Shown here one piece after another: positions 53,227-63,209 of a stretch of 64,000 nucleotides of DNA; the stretch's first letter is position 1; every line of letters begins with the position of its first letter. The notes below the pieces were generated by a model. It worked only from the letters and a program-made list of their open reading frames with translations. It made no database searches and was not told the origin of the DNA. The stretch is from Caballeronia sp. dw_276 (GTDB lineage Bacteria > Pseudomonadota > Gammaproteobacteria > Burkholderiales > Burkholderiaceae). The translations under genes and the position numbers were made by a program. The stretch lies in the NCBI RefSeq assembly GCF_018449635.1, contig NZ_JAAVUV010000003.1, forward strand, positions 372,001 to 436,000. Direction: 5' to 3'.

Positions 53227-54831
53227 ATGAAATACAAAGACCTGCGCGACTTCACCGCCCGCCTCGAAACGCTCGGCGAGTTGCGCCGTATCAAGCAGCC
53301 CGTCTCGCCAGTGCTTGAAATGACCGAGTTGTCGGATCGCGTATTACGTTCCGGCGGCCCTGCGTTGCTATTCCAGACGCCCACCGGACACTCCATGCCG
53401 GTGCTGGCCAACCTGTTCGGCACGCCGCGGCGCGTGGCGCTCGGAATGGGCATAGAGACGGAGGCGCAAGCCGCTTCGGACCCCAGTCTTCTCAGCGATA
53501 AGGCCGCCCTCGAGTCCCTTCGCGATGTCGGCCGCTTGCTGTCCGCTCTCAAGGAGCCTGAGCCGCCGAAGGGACTGAAAGACGCCGGCAAGCTGTTTTC
53601 GCTCGCCAAAGCCGTGTGGGACATGGCGCCGAAGACGGTGAGTTCGCCGCCGTGCCAGGAGATCGTGTGGGAAGGCCAGGACGTCGATCTTGCGCGTCTT
53701 CCTATTCAGACATGCTGGCCAGGCGATGCCGGGCCGCTGATCACGTGGGGACTCACGGTCACACGCGGTCCGAACAAGACGCGGCAAAACCTCGGCATAT
53801 ACAGGCAGCAACTGATCGGGCGCAACAAGCTCATCATGAGATGGCTCGCACATCGGGGCGGCGCGCTCGACTTCAGGGAATTCGCGCTCGCCAATCCGGG
53901 CAAGCCGTATCCGGTAGCCGTTGTACTCGGCGCCGATCCCGCGACCATTCTTGGCGCGGTCACGCCCGTGCCGGATTCGCTGTCGGAATATCAATTCGCC
54001 GGATTGCTGCGCGGCGCGAAGACAGAACTGGCGAAGTGCCTGACGCCGGGCGTCGATACGCTGCAGGTTCCGGCGCGCGCGGAGATCGTGCTGGAAGGAT
54101 TCATTTGTCCGCAAGACGGTCCGGCGCCGCAAGCGCCCGAAGGCGCGCCGCCGAGGCCGTCGAATCAAGCGTCGGGCAAATACGAGCACGCGCTCGAAGG
54201 TCCTTACGGCGACCACACGGGTTATTACAACGAACAAGAGTGGTTCCCCGTCTTCACGGTCGAAAAGATCACCATGCGCCGTGACGCGCTTTATCACTCT
54301 ACCTATACAGGCAAGCCGCCCGATGAACCCGCAGTGCTCGGCGTGGCGCTCAACGAAGTGTTCGTGCCGCTGTTGCAAAAGCAGTTCACCGAGATCACGG
54401 ATTTCTATTTGCCGCCCGAAGGCTGCAGCTATCGCATGGCGATCGTGCAGATCAAGAAGAGCTATCCGGGACACGCCAAGCGCGTGATGTTCGGTGTCTG
54501 GAGTTTTCTGCGGCAGTTCATGTATACGAAGTTCATCGTAGTGGTCGATGACGACGTCAACATCCGCGACTGGAAAGAAGTGATCTGGGCAATTACAACG
54601 CGCATCGATCCGTCGAGGGATACCGTGCTCGTCGATAACACGCCGATCGACTATCTGGATTTTGCGTCGCCGAAAGCGGGGCTCGGATCGAAGATGGGGC
54701 TCGACGCCACGAACAAATGGCCGGGCGAGACGGATCGCGAATGGGGCCGACCGATCGTGATGGACGATGCGATCAAGCGGCGCGTCGACGCGCTGTGGGA
54801 CGAGATCGGCTTTTCGGGAGGAACACGTTGA
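53227..54831 (+). CDS. ubiD: UbiD family prenylated-FMN decarboxylase (4-hydroxy-3-polyprenylbenzoate decarboxylase)
   Basis: 534 aa. [22 protein letters not shown] at the start and [18 protein letters not shown] in the middle (split here around Gly-Asp-His) are diagnostic. The ubiquinone pathway enzyme decarboxylates 3-polyprenyl-4-hydroxybenzoate and needs UbiX-made prenyl-FMN. A Pro/Ala-rich insert of about 20 residues (about 300-322) precedes the conserved block. Its stop overlaps the asparaginase start (TGATG). Confidence 0.94.
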   Translation: MKYKDLRDFTARLETLGELRRIKQPVSPVLEMTELSDRVLRSGGPALLFQTPTGHSMPVLANLFGTPRRVALGMGIETEAQAASDPSLLSDKAALESLRDVGRLLSALKEPEPPKGLKDAGKLFSLAKAVWDMAPKTVSSPPCQEIVWEGQDVDLARLPIQTCWPGDAGPLITWGLTVTRGPNKTRQNLGIYRQQLIGRNKLIMRWLAHRGGALDFREFALANPGKPYPVAVVLGADPATILGAVTPVPDSLSEYQFAGLLRGAKTELAKCLTPGVDTLQVPARAEIVLEGFICPQDGPAPQAPEGAPPRPSNQASGKYEHALEGPYGDHTGYYNEQEWFPVFTVEKITMRRDALYHSTYTGKPPDEPAVLGVALNEVFVPLLQKQFTEITDFYLPPEGCSYRMAIVQIKKSYPGHAKRVMFGVWSFLRQFMYTKFIVVVDDDVNIRDWKEVIWAITTRIDPSRDTVLVDNTPIDYLDFASPKAGLGSKMGLDATNKWPGETDREWGRPIVMDDAIKRRVDALWDEIGFSGGTR

Positions 54832-55853
54832 TGAGCATTGCGGCGACGGTTTATCGTGGGGAATCGGTGGAAAACACGCACGCCGCGCACGTTGCGGTGG
54901 TCAATGCCGAAGGCCGCTTGTTATATGCGTTCGGCGATCCGACGCGCATGACGCTCGCGCGTTCCGCTGCGAAACCCGCGCAAGCGCTGGCCGTGCTGGA
55001 AACGGGCGCGCTCGAGCGTTTTGGCTTCGATGACGCCGATCTCGCCCTGATGTGCGCATCGCACAACAGCGAGCCGCGTCACATCGAACGCGTGCAGGCA
55101 ATGCTTGCCAAGGCGCACGCAACCGAAGCCGATCTTCGATGCGGGGGCCACCCGCCGCTATCGGACGCGGTCTGGAAGGAGTGGATCAAGCGCGACTTCA
55201 CGCCAACGGTCGTATGCAGCAACTGCTCGGGCAAGCACGCGGGGATGCTGGCGGGCGCGCAGGCGCTGGGCGCAGCGATCGCGGACTATCACTTGCCCGA
55301 TCATCCGATGCAGGTCCAGGTCAAGCGGACCATGGCCGAGATTTGCGATCTTCCGGACGACGGCGTGCATTGGGCGACTGACGGATGCAACCTGCCCACG
55401 CCGGCATTTCCGTTGGATCGGCTCGCGCGGCTTTTCGTCAAGATCGCGGACGCCAGCACGGGGCCGGAAACCGCGCCACGTTTGGCCGCCCTCGCCCGCA
55501 TCTATCGCGCGATGACCACGTATCCCGAACTCGTCGCTGGCGAACGACGATTTTGTACCGCGCTGATGCGTGCCTTCGATGGTGAACTCGTCGGCAAGGT
55601 CGGCGCCGAGGCAAGTTATGCGATCGGGGTGCGGGCATCGGGCTCGCGGGAGGCTCTAGGCATCGCCGTGAAAGTGGAGGACGGCAACACGACCGCGCTC
55701 TACGCGATCGTGACGGACGTGCTCAGGCAGCTAGACATTGGCACCAACGCACAACGCGAAAAGCTCAGCACTTATCGCAATCCGCAAATGAGCAACACCA
55801 TGGGTATCGAAACAGGGCGGCTCGCGGTTTCCGTGCCGCTCGAACGCCTGTAA
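54831..55853 (+). CDS. L-asparaginase II (rhizobial type)
   Basis: 340 aa. RSAAKPAQALAVLETGA, CASHNSEPRH and CSNCSGKHAGMLAG are characteristic of the thermolabile rhizobial-type asparaginase family, unrelated to E. coli AnsA/AnsB. It hydrolyses asparagine to aspartate and ammonia in the cytosol. GGGAGG lies upstream, and the ATG overlaps the ubiD stop by one base, so the two are co-transcribed although they have no evident metabolic link. Confidence 0.9.
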   Translation: MSIAATVYRGESVENTHAAHVAVVNAEGRLLYAFGDPTRMTLARSAAKPAQALAVLETGALERFGFDDADLALMCASHNSEPRHIERVQAMLAKAHATEADLRCGGHPPLSDAVWKEWIKRDFTPTVVCSNCSGKHAGMLAGAQALGAAIADYHLPDHPMQVQVKRTMAEICDLPDDGVHWATDGCNLPTPAFPLDRLARLFVKIADASTGPETAPRLAALARIYRAMTTYPELVAGERRFCTALMRAFDGELVGKVGAEASYAIGVRASGSREALGIAVKVEDGNTTALYAIVTDVLRQLDIGTNAQREKLSTYRNPQMSNTMGIETGRLAVSVPLERL

Positions 55854-55895
55854 TCACCGCCTCACTTAATAACAATCAAAAAGGGACAAGCCTGG

Positions 55896-56570
55896 ATGCA
55901 CGCGTTGCCGTTGTTGTCGGATGGATTTTTTCTGTCGTTGTCGTTGTGTCTGGATATTGGAATTGCAAACGTCGCGATCATTTCACTGACGCTTTCGCAC
56001 GGTTTCAAGCCCGGCATGATGCTGGGCCTCGGTACATGTGCTGGCGACCTGGTGTATGCCGCGCTGGCGCTCGCGGGCATGGCGGCGCTGCTTCAGTTCG
56101 ATGCTGTGCGCTGGGTCGTATGGATCGGCGGCTCGATCGTGCTGCTGTTTCTGACCTTCAAGATGGCGCGCGAAGCGCTCTATCCGGCATCGGCGCCTCC
56201 GGTCGCAGGCGAAGCCGATGTCGCCACGCCACGACCCTCGCATCTGCGCAGCTTTCTGCGTGGCGTGTTGCTCGCGGTTTCATCGCCGAGCGCCATCTTG
56301 TGGTTCGCCGCAGTGGGCGGCGCGCTCATCGCGAAAGCTGGCGCTACCGGCAAGATCAGTGCGTCGGTATTTCTCGCCGGGTTCCTCTTCGGTGGCCTCG
56401 CCTGGACTGTCTTTATCTGCACGCTCGCGAGCCATGGCCGCAAGCGCGCAGGGACGGCGTTGCTACGCGCTTGCCACGTTTTATCGGCGGTGCTGTTCGC
56501 CTACTTCTCGTATAGCGTCATCGTGCACGGGTACCGCGATCTGATCCTGAACGGCGGCGCGGCGATCTGA
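55896..56570 (+). CDS. LysE/RhtB family amino-acid exporter
   Basis: 224 aa with six hydrophobic segments. ISLTLSHGFKPGMMLGLG near residue 30 and VSSPSAILWFAAVGG in the middle are family features. It exports amino acids or derivatives. Last of the ubiD-asparaginase-lysE group; substrate unknown, but the asparaginase neighbour hints at amino-acid balance. Confidence 0.88.
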   Translation: MHALPLLSDGFFLSLSLCLDIGIANVAIISLTLSHGFKPGMMLGLGTCAGDLVYAALALAGMAALLQFDAVRWVVWIGGSIVLLFLTFKMAREALYPASAPPVAGEADVATPRPSHLRSFLRGVLLAVSSPSAILWFAAVGGALIAKAGATGKISASVFLAGFLFGGLAWTVFICTLASHGRKRAGTALLRACHVLSAVLFAYFSYSVIVHGYRDLILNGGAAI

Positions 56571-56586
56571 CGTCGCCACGCCCGTA

Positions 56587-57552
56587 TCAGCCGATAAAAC
56601 CCGCGAACCGGACCATGTCCACGTTGCCGCCGCTGATCACCACGCCCACGCGCTTGCCAGTCACCGCCACGACGTTCTGAAGCACCGCTGCGGCGGCGAG
56701 GCATCCGGTGGGCTCGACGACCATCTTCATGCGCTCGGCAAAGAACTTCATGGTGGTGACAAGCTGGTCGTCGCTCACGGTCACGACACGGTCCACGAGA
56801 CGCTGCAGGATAGGAAAGTTGTATTCGCCGACATGCGTGGACGCGGCGCCATCCGCAATGGTGCGCGGCACGTCGATATGCACGATCTCACCGCGCGCAA
56901 GCGACTGCTGGGCGTCGTTGCCCGCTTCCGGTTCCACGCCGATCACCGTGCACGACGGACTGAGTTCGGCCGCCGCCAACGCGCAGCCGGCCAGCAACCC
57001 GCCGCCGCCGAGACACACGAACAGATAATCCAGCGGCCCTGTCTCTTCGATCAGCTCCTTCGCGACCGTCCCCTGCCCGGCAATCACATGCGGATGGTCG
57101 TAAGGTGGAATCAGCGTCATGCCGCGCTCTTCGGCGATCTTCGTGCCGATAGCCTCGCGATCCTCCGAGTACCGGTCGTACGTGATCACCTCGCCGCCAT
57201 AACCGCGCGTGGCTTCCATTTTTGCGGCGGGCGCGTCCTCCGGCATGATGATGGTCGCTTTGATGCCGGCGATTCGTGCCGACAAGGCAATTGCCTGTGC
57301 GTGATTACCCGATGAATAGGTCAGGACGCCGGCCTTGCGTTGGGAATCCGAGAAATGCGAGATCGCGTTGAATGCGCCGCGAAACTTGAATGCGCCCATG
57401 CGCTGGAAGTTTTCGCACTTGAAGAACAGGCTGGCGCCAGTGAGGGCGTCGGCCGTACGCGAGGTCAGGACCGGCGTGCGGTGCGCGGCGCCGGCAATAC
57501 GCTCGGCGGCGTCGGTTACGTCGGCATAGGTGGGGGCAGAAAGGATAGGCAT
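56587..57552 (-). CDS. PLP-dependent threonine dehydratase-like enzyme (serine racemase / hydroxyaspartate ammonia-lyase group)
   Basis: 321 aa, fold type II. PLP Lys lies in MGAFKFRGAFNAI, the substrate loop is SSGNHAQAIA, and the phosphate loop is GGGGLLAG. It has no ACT regulatory domain and the length of the threo-3-hydroxyaspartate ammonia-lyase / serine racemase subgroup, so the exact substrate is open. Start chosen at MPILSAPTYADV; the 60-codon longer frame has no support. Ribosome-binding site weak. Confidence 0.88.
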   Translation of the reverse strand: MPILSAPTYADVTDAAERIAGAAHRTPVLTSRTADALTGASLFFKCENFQRMGAFKFRGAFNAISHFSDSQRKAGVLTYSSGNHAQAIALSARIAGIKATIIMPEDAPAAKMEATRGYGGEVITYDRYSEDREAIGTKIAEERGMTLIPPYDHPHVIAGQGTVAKELIEETGPLDYLFVCLGGGGLLAGCALAAAELSPSCTVIGVEPEAGNDAQQSLARGEIVHIDVPRTIADGAASTHVGEYNFPILQRLVDRVVTVSDDQLVTTMKFFAERMKMVVEPTGCLAAAAVLQNVVAVTGKRVGVVISGGNVDMVRFAGFIG

Positions 57553-57732
57553 CTGGATCAGGCGGCGGTTGGGAGGAACGCCATTGTCCCAGCAGACGGC
57601 CATCTCTGAAAAGCCGGCCGAATAGCCATTGTTCGATAAAACCCCGCTAAAAACCAAAGCGGCGCAACCGGTCGAGCCGTGTTGCGCCGCTTCTATCAAA
57701 CAGTGGCTTGGCTCGATTCGCCAAGCCGGCAA

Positions 57733-58056
57733 TCAATGACGCCATCCGCCATAGCCGCCGCCGTATCCGCCGCGATAGCCGCCACGGTAACCGTACCCGC
57801 CGTGATAGCCACCCCAATACGGCCGGCCATAATAACCACCGCCAACCACCACCGCAGGGGGCGCATAAACCACGGGCGGCGGAGCGTAATAAACCGGAGC
57901 GGGCGGCGGCGCGTAATACACGGGCGGCGGTGGTGCGGCATAGACCGGATAAGCCGGCACCCCGATGCCGATACCCACTGAGACGTGAGCCTGGGCAGCG
58001 CTCGCAAAGCCTGCTCCGAGGGCTGCAGCAACCAAATACGGGACTAACTTTTTCAC
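57733..58056 (-). CDS. exported Pro/Tyr/Gly-rich small protein
   Basis: 107 aa. The start is GTG at 58056, with GGAG 7 nt upstream; from there a good signal peptide runs to AQA (about 23). The mature part has YYAPPP-type repeats and then a Gly/Tyr tail with repeated GGYRGGYGG-like units. Such PxxP/GY-rich periplasmic or surface proteins are common in Burkholderia; function unknown. An ATG frame starting 35 codons earlier would bury the signal peptide. Confidence 0.75.
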   Translation of the reverse strand: MKKLVPYLVAAALGAGFASAAQAHVSVGIGIGVPAYPVYAAPPPPVYYAPPPAPVYYAPPPVVYAPPAVVVGGGYYGRPYWGGYHGGYGYRGGYRGGYGGGYGGWRH

Positions 58057-58371
58057 TTTTCTTCTCCCCGCTGCGGGACCCGTGCACATGACGGGATAAC
58101 GCAACGACATGCATTCAATGTAGCTAAAAACCCTGAAACCTACCTTAAGCATTTGTTGCAAATTGCAATTGGCACAGTCCTAAACGTGGATGTTTTTCGA
58201 CGATTTTCAGGCGCCTGCTTGCGTCATCCGGCATAGCTATAACCGCTTAGCGAGCGATATTAAGGGTTTGCCGGAATCGCTGCCAGTTACGCCTTGCATG
58301 GAAGGTTTATTCCAAATGTCACCAAAGAAATGAATAATTACATTTGACTGTCAAATCTGGAAAAAACAAAA

Positions 58372-58412
58372 CCCCGCTGATGGAGAACCATCGGACGGGG
58401 CTGTATTTTTTT
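58372..58412. terminator. terminator-like hairpin without an obvious gene
   Basis: CCCCG (58372-58376) pairs with CGGGG (58396-58400), with inner GATGG/CCATC, followed by TATTTTTTT. On the minus strand the tail is also T-rich, 40 nt after the small candidate gene at 58452. It may end that gene or a small RNA. Confidence 0.6.
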
Positions 58413-58451
58413 GCGACCAAAACTCGATGCAGTAAAGCGGTAGTACGCTGC

Positions 58452-58613
58452 TCAACCCACTTTTACATAGGCAAATTCGCGGGTAACGCTGGGCGGAACG
58501 TACGCTCCGCTGATTCGAACCCGTGGCGTCAGCCTTTTGCGTTGATCCCACCACTGACGCCGATGCGTCTCACTGAGAAAGCGAAGATGTTTCCGATAAG
58601 CAAAGATACTCAT
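58452..58613 (-). CDS. possible small basic protein
   Basis: 53 aa, very basic (HRRQWWDQRKRLTPRVR in the middle), no signal peptide, no known family. ATG at 58613 has a GGGGG upstream, a poor ribosome-binding site. Its main support is the terminator-like hairpin 40 nt downstream. Could equally be part of a non-coding RNA or chance. Confidence 0.3.
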   Translation of the reverse strand: MSIFAYRKHLRFLSETHRRQWWDQRKRLTPRVRISGAYVPPSVTREFAYVKVG

Positions 58614-59137
58614 GGTGACCCCCGAACGTTGCGAATCCAGCACTGACAAATGAATTGATAGGCGAAATCGCTATGCCCCTCGGCGTTAAAGCGGCGCTCG
58701 CAATGAACTGCACCTAGCCCAATTCAGTCGTTACATTTCCTCTGAGCAAAGACCGTGCCCTTTGTCTGGCAGCGTGTCCCGGCATGATCCGTAGCGCATC
58801 CGCGATCCGAAAACCCTGCCGGCATGCCCTTGTTGTAGTTTTAACCCTCTCGGACGACGCCATCGGTGCGACGGCGAACGCATGGAGGCCGGAATCGACC
58901 AGTCCGGTCGCTCACGCGTGTCTTACCCGGGCGTACGGCAACCGCCCCAAGGCGCGCTCAAGCCATGCTATGGTGATGCCCGGTGCGCCAATGTGGCAAA
59001 GCCGCCGGGGGATTCGGCAGGCGTGCCGGACCGATGCTGCAAAATACCCGTTCGAATGCCCTGGTTGAACGCTGGTCGGGGACGCCCGAAACTCCGGCCG
59101 CCCTCGACGCCAATCCATTCAGCTACGAGAAAGAACA

Positions 59138-59458
59138 ATGATCAAGGTCAGCTTTTTGTATCCGTATCGCGAGAATGCGCGCTTCGACATCGATTACTAC
59201 TGCTCGCACCATATGCCATGGGTTGCCGGCTTGCTGGGCGCGGCGCTGAAAGGCTGGTCGGCCGATGTCGGCATTGGCGGCGGCGCCCCCGGTTCGAAGC
59301 CCACGTATGCGGGCGCGGGCCATCTGCTGTTCGATTCCGTCGATGCGTTCACGGCGGCCGTCTCGCCGCACATGAAAGCGTTTTCGGACGACATGCCGAA
59401 CTACACCGACGGCGATCCGCCGGTAGTGCAGATCAGCGAAATTCGCGCCACCAGCTGA
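59138..59458 (+). CDS. EthD family protein
   Basis: 106 aa. The opening IKVSFLYPY, then FDIDYYCSHHMPWVAGLLG and HLLFDSVDAFTAAV, fit the EthD/ferredoxin-like dimeric alpha+beta-barrel family. Members are associated with ether degradation or act as small dimeric enzymes; role here unknown. Cytosolic. Ribosome-binding site weak. Confidence 0.85.
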   Translation: MIKVSFLYPYRENARFDIDYYCSHHMPWVAGLLGAALKGWSADVGIGGGAPGSKPTYAGAGHLLFDSVDAFTAAVSPHMKAFSDDMPNYTDGDPPVVQISEIRATS

Positions 59459-59561
59459 GCCGCGAACCGGTTACGCGGCGCTTGTGCGCCGCTTCTATAC
59501 TGCCCTCGTGACACCCCGTGCGGCCGCGAGTGCCGCGCTTTTGCCTTGAAAAGGATTTGAG

Positions 59562-60134
59562 ATGTTCGGCGAGATCGCCCGTTTTGTACTCAACACCGTC
59601 TTTACGCTATTCGGCGCCGCGCTGCTGCTGCGCGCCTGGATGCAGTTTGTCCGCATGCCTCCCTACAACCCGGTATCGAACGCCGTAATGCAGGCGACCA
59701 ACTGGCTCGTCTTGCCGCTGCGCAAGATCTTGCCGGCCACGAAGTCCATCGATCTGGCGAGCATCATTGCGGCGTTCATTGCCGCGCTCGTGTTCCTGAT
59801 TCTCATGGTGCTGCTGGCCGGGGTTGATCCGGCAGGCCTGCCGGTACTGCTGCCCACGCTGTTGCTTGTCGCGGTGATCACGGTCATCAAATGGGCGCTC
59901 AATCTCATCATCTGGATGACGATACTGATGGCGTTGCTGTCATGGCTCAATCCGCAATCGCCGGCCATGCCGCTGCTTTATCAGCTGACGGCGCCGTTTC
60001 TGGAGCCGCTGCGGCGTATCTTGCCGCGCATGGGTGGCATCGATTTGTCGCCCATCCTGCTGTTCGTGATCGTGCAGGTGTTGCTGATGATCGTGACGCG
60101 CCTTGCCGTGACGATGACCACGTTCGGCGTCTGA
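59562..60134 (+). CDS. YggT family membrane protein
   Basis: 190 aa with two YGGT repeats (about 5-85 and 100-185), each of two hydrophobic segments, and the motif MPPYNPVSNAVMQATNWLVLPLR. The family is linked to osmotic shock resistance and, near ftsZ/sepF in other bacteria, to cell envelope assembly. AAGGA lies upstream. Confidence 0.9.
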   Translation: MFGEIARFVLNTVFTLFGAALLLRAWMQFVRMPPYNPVSNAVMQATNWLVLPLRKILPATKSIDLASIIAAFIAALVFLILMVLLAGVDPAGLPVLLPTLLLVAVITVIKWALNLIIWMTILMALLSWLNPQSPAMPLLYQLTAPFLEPLRRILPRMGGIDLSPILLFVIVQVLLMIVTRLAVTMTTFGV

Positions 60135-60156
60135 AATGCTTCACAAGGCGCCGAGG

Positions 60157-60186
60157 TTGCGGGAACCCGGCCGTTCCGCGTAAAAT
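60157..60186 (+). promoter_or_regulatory. probable promoter of tRNA-Gly
   Basis: TTGCGG (60157-60162) and TAAAAT (60181-60186) are 18 bp apart, and the tRNA begins 11 nt after the -10 box. Confidence 0.5.
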
Positions 60187-60196
60187 CGCCGTCTCT

Positions 60197-60271
60197 GCGG
60201 GCGTCGTATAATGGCCATTACCGTAGCTTCCCAAGCTACAGACGTGGGTTCGATTCCCATCGCCCGCTCCA
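60197..60271 (+). tRNA. tRNA-Gly (anticodon CCC)
   Basis: A complete cloverleaf: acceptor stem GCGGGCG with CGCCCGC, discriminator T and encoded CCA; anticodon stem GTAGC/GCTAC with loop TTCCCAA (anticodon CCC); T arm GTGGG TTCGATT CCCAT. It reads GGG codons. A terminator follows. Confidence 0.96.
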
Positions 60272-60283
60272 GTTTTGATGTGC

Positions 60284-60311
60284 AAAAAGCCGCCCTCGTA
60301 GGCGGCTTTTT
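60284..60311 (+). terminator. tRNA-Gly terminator
   Basis: AGCCGCC (60288-60294) with GGCGGCT (60301-60307), preceded by A5 and followed by T5. Confidence 0.9.
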
Positions 60312-60387
60312 GATTTGATGCGGCCTGATCGTATCCCGCGTTCCCCGCTGCTTTGACTTCGCCCAACCACCGAATCCGTCCTTACCG

Positions 60388-61143
60388 ATGATCCACGATC
60401 CCACCCCAGACCACGACGACGCCGAAGCGGCCAACGACGGTGCAACCGAAGGCGAGCACGCTTCTGACGGCCGTCCGCACCGCCGCATCCGCAGTTTCGT
60501 GACGCGTGCCGGGCGGGTATCGACAGGACAACGGCGCGCGCTCGATGACTTCGGCCCGCGTTTCGTCGTGCCGTTCGCGCCGCGTCCGCTCGACTGGGAC
60601 GCGACCTTCGGCCGAAAAGCACCGCGCGTGCTCGAAATCGGCTTTGGCATGGGTGCGACAACGGCGGAAATTGCCACGGCGCGTCCCAATGACGATTTTC
60701 TCGGTGTCGAAGTGCACGAGCCTGGTGTGGGCGCGCTGTTGAAATTGATTGGCGAACAAAGTCTCGAGAACATTCGGATCGTTCAGCACGACGCCGTGGA
60801 GGTGCTTGAGCAAATGATAGCGGCGGAAAGCCTCGACGGCGTTCACATTTATTTCCCCGATCCTTGGCACAAGGCGCGTCACCATAAGCGCCGCCTGATC
60901 CAGCCGACGTTCGTCGCGTTGCTGGTGTCACGGCTGAAGCCGGGCGGATATTTGCATCTCGCGACAGACTGGCAGAACTACGCCGAGCAGATGCTTGAAG
61001 TGTTATCGGCGGAAATGGCGCTCGAAAACACATCCGATGCCGGTTATGCCCCGCGTCCGGATTATCGGCCAGTGACGAAATTCGAACGTCGCGGGTTGAA
61101 GCTTGGTCATGGCGTGTGGGATCTGGTATTCAAACGCCGCTGA
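60388..61143 (+). CDS. trmB: tRNA (guanine-N7)-methyltransferase
   Basis: 251 aa. The SAM-binding motif [19 protein letters not shown] and the family signature [15 protein letters not shown] are intact. It makes m7G46 in tRNA variable loops. The N-terminal 45 residues are an acidic, then basic, variable extension usual in beta-proteobacteria. It follows a tRNA gene, though the two have separate signals. Confidence 0.95.
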   Translation: MIHDPTPDHDDAEAANDGATEGEHASDGRPHRRIRSFVTRAGRVSTGQRRALDDFGPRFVVPFAPRPLDWDATFGRKAPRVLEIGFGMGATTAEIATARPNDDFLGVEVHEPGVGALLKLIGEQSLENIRIVQHDAVEVLEQMIAAESLDGVHIYFPDPWHKARHHKRRLIQPTFVALLVSRLKPGGYLHLATDWQNYAEQMLEVLSAEMALENTSDAGYAPRPDYRPVTKFERRGLKLGHGVWDLVFKRR

Positions 61144-61165
61144 TAAGACGCATCGCTGAAAAACG

Positions 61166-61203
61166 AAACAGGCCGATCCAGCTCACGTTGGATCGGCCTG
61201 TTT
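61166..61203. terminator. hairpin between convergent trmB and uppP
   Basis: A perfect 15-bp stem (61166-61180 with 61189-61203), with AAA and TTT at the ends. It serves both genes. Confidence 0.8.
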
Positions 61204-61225
61204 CACATGCATTGGCGGCGAAGAC

Positions 61226-62059
61226 TTACTCAGCCCAGCTCAACCCGCCGCTGTAGCCGACAATCAGGATCAGCAACCCGAATCCGATCCGATACCAGGC
61301 GAACGCCGTGAAATCGTGCGTGGCGACGTAGCGCAGCAGCCATCGGATACAAATGAACGCGCTGATGAACGCCGCCACGAGCCCGACCAGGAAGAGGCCA
61401 AGCGAATCCACCGTCAGCGACTTCCAGTCCTTCGCAAGCTCATAGATCGTGGCGCCGAAAATAATCGGGATCGCGAGGAAGAACGAGAACTCGGTCGCAA
61501 CCTTGCGCTCAAGCCCGAACAACATCCCGCCGATAATCGTCGATCCCGAACGCGAGGTGCCCGGAATCAGCGCGAAACACTGGGCAAGCCCGACCTTCAG
61601 CGCATCGGAATAAGTCAGGTCTTCGACCGACGTCACGCGTGGCGCCACATTCCTGTCGCGGTTGCGCGCCTCCGCCCACAGGATCACCAGCCCCCCGACG
61701 ATCAGCGCCACCGAAACCGGCACCGGCGCAAACAACACCGCCTTGATGTGCTTTTCGAGCAAAAGCCCGAGCACGATGGCCGGAATGGTCGCGATGATCA
61801 CGTTCAGCGTGAACCGGCGCGCGCTGGGTTGCGTAGGAAGGCCCGCCACGACCGACCCGATCTTGCGCCGGTATTCCCAAACGATGGCGAGGATCGCCCC
61901 GAACTGGATCACGACGTCGAATGTCTTCGCCTGGGCGTTCGTGAAGTTCAGCAAACTGCCGGCAACGATCAAATGCCCCGTACTCGATACCGGCAAAAAC
62001 TCGGTCAAACCTTCCACCACGCCCAGAATCAGCGCCTTGCAAAACAGAATCCCGTCCAT
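61226..62059 (-). CDS. uppP: undecaprenyl-diphosphatase
   Basis: 277 aa, about eight transmembrane helices. [15 protein letters not shown] near the start and [10 protein letters not shown] in the middle are the two catalytic motifs of the BacA/UppP family. It recycles undecaprenyl pyrophosphate for peptidoglycan and O-antigen synthesis and gives bacitracin resistance. Confidence 0.96.
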   Translation of the reverse strand: MDGILFCKALILGVVEGLTEFLPVSSTGHLIVAGSLLNFTNAQAKTFDVVIQFGAILAIVWEYRRKIGSVVAGLPTQPSARRFTLNVIIATIPAIVLGLLLEKHIKAVLFAPVPVSVALIVGGLVILWAEARNRDRNVAPRVTSVEDLTYSDALKVGLAQCFALIPGTSRSGSTIIGGMLFGLERKVATEFSFFLAIPIIFGATIYELAKDWKSLTVDSLGLFLVGLVAAFISAFICIRWLLRYVATHDFTAFAWYRIGFGLLILIVGYSGGLSWAE

Positions 62060-62139
62060 CGCTCCGCCCTTTTGCCATTGGTCGGCCGTTGCCGGCCGGT
62101 CGTTCCGGCATGCCGCTGGCGCGGATTCATCGAAAAAAG

Positions 62140-62739
62140 TTACTTTTCGACGATCTGCACGCGTATGCCGTTTGTAAGGACGGTGATTGTACCGGGTTCG
62201 TAATTAACTCCGGCAAACTGTAATTGTTCGGACTTGAATGTGTAGATGGGGTAACGATCCAGAAACTGCGTCGCGATGACCGCGCCGGCTGCGTTGATCT
62301 GCTGGTTGTACTGCGCGGCGTCGCCGGTAACCTGGCTGTCGTCGACCGTCGGCGACATCAGGATGACCGAATGGCTGGCTGCGTCGTAGGCCAGTTGGCT
62401 GGATAGCGTGAACACGCCGGTCACCGGATTCGGCATGAACGGCGTCGCGAGACGTGCATCGACGCGCACGGTAATGCGGTTACGATCCGGCGCGAGACCG
62501 ACCAGCGGATTGGCCAGCGTCACATCGAAAATCTGCGATGCCGTGCGCTGCAGCGGGAATTTGCGCTGCACCGCGTCCTGAACTTCGGCGCGGCTGAATG
62601 TGTAGTGATCGGGGATGAACGGGAAGATGGATGCGGCGCGTGCCGGATCAATGAGTTGAGTTCCCAGCGCCACAGCGCCCGCGCCGCCGACGGCCGCGAG
62701 CAGGAACCGGCGCCGTTTCGGCGCGACGGCTTGAGTCAT
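62140..62739 (-). CDS. DUF1439 family exported protein with possible Tat signal
   Basis: 199 aa. The N-terminus [19 protein letters not shown] resembles a twin-arginine signal (RRxFL) and ends ARAAS. The mature domain (about 40-199) has [19 protein letters not shown], typical of DUF1439 (E. coli YceB is a lipoprotein of this family with unknown lipid-related role). No lipobox Cys here. GGAG lies 8 nt before the ATG at 62739; the upstream extension is rejected. Confidence 0.82.
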   Translation of the reverse strand: MTQAVAPKRRRFLLAAVGGAGAVALGTQLIDPARAASIFPFIPDHYTFSRAEVQDAVQRKFPLQRTASQIFDVTLANPLVGLAPDRNRITVRVDARLATPFMPNPVTGVFTLSSQLAYDAASHSVILMSPTVDDSQVTGDAAQYNQQINAAGAVIATQFLDRYPIYTFKSEQLQFAGVNYEPGTITVLTNGIRVQIVEK

Positions 62740-62777
62740 GCGTGTTTCTCCAGTGACTTGAATGAGCATTCGACCGT

Positions 62778-63083
62778 TCAGATGCGCTCGGGTTGCTCGG
62801 GTTGTGTATCGATTTCGAGTTGCGTGAGCCAGGCGAGTGCGAAGTCGCGGGAAGATCCGCACATTTGCTCCGATGGCTGAAGGCCCGAGCAGCAAGAAGG
62901 TCTGCGCGGATCGCCGAAAATTGCGCAACGCAGATCGTCGCCAAGCTGCACGCAGCGTACGCCCGCCGGCTTGCCGTTGGGCATGCCGGGAATGGCGCTC
63001 GAGATGGACGGCGCGATGCAGCACGCGCCGCACGCTTCGCGGCACGCGTGGACAAACCTGTTGTGATCGGGGACAACGTCCAT
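62778..63083 (-). CDS. YkgJ-like zinc/iron-chelating cysteine-cluster protein
   Basis: 101 aa with eight cysteines: ACREACGACC, VRCVQL, LRCAIF, SCCSG and MCGS. The core ACGACCIAPSISSAIPGMP is typical of small YkgJ-like proteins. Metal binding is expected; function unknown. The ATG at 63083 has no clear ribosome-binding site, and a GTG 15 codons upstream is possible. It is 38 nt before the DUF1439 gene. Confidence 0.85.
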   Translation of the reverse strand: MDVVPDHNRFVHACREACGACCIAPSISSAIPGMPNGKPAGVRCVQLGDDLRCAIFGDPRRPSCCSGLQPSEQMCGSSRDFALAWLTQLEIDTQPEQPERI

Positions 63084-63209
63084 GAATAGCGCGACTTTTT
63101 CAATACCGGTAACCCGGCATTGTGCCACTTGGCCGCTGCGGCGTTATCACGCAAGAATCGTGGAAATTCGTAGGCTAGACTCGGACGATCTATTCTCGGT
63201 CTGTCAGCA

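Larger units (their letters stand above)
58057..59137. other. long region with few coding signals
   Basis: About 1.08 kb. It contains a terminator-like structure with no obvious partner (58372-58412), a 15-bp palindrome ATTTGAC-T-GTCAAAT (58342-58356), and one possible 53-codon gene on the minus strand (58452-58613). The right half (58650-59137) has only short frames without ribosome-binding sites. No tRNA or known RNA was recognised. Confidence 0.5.
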
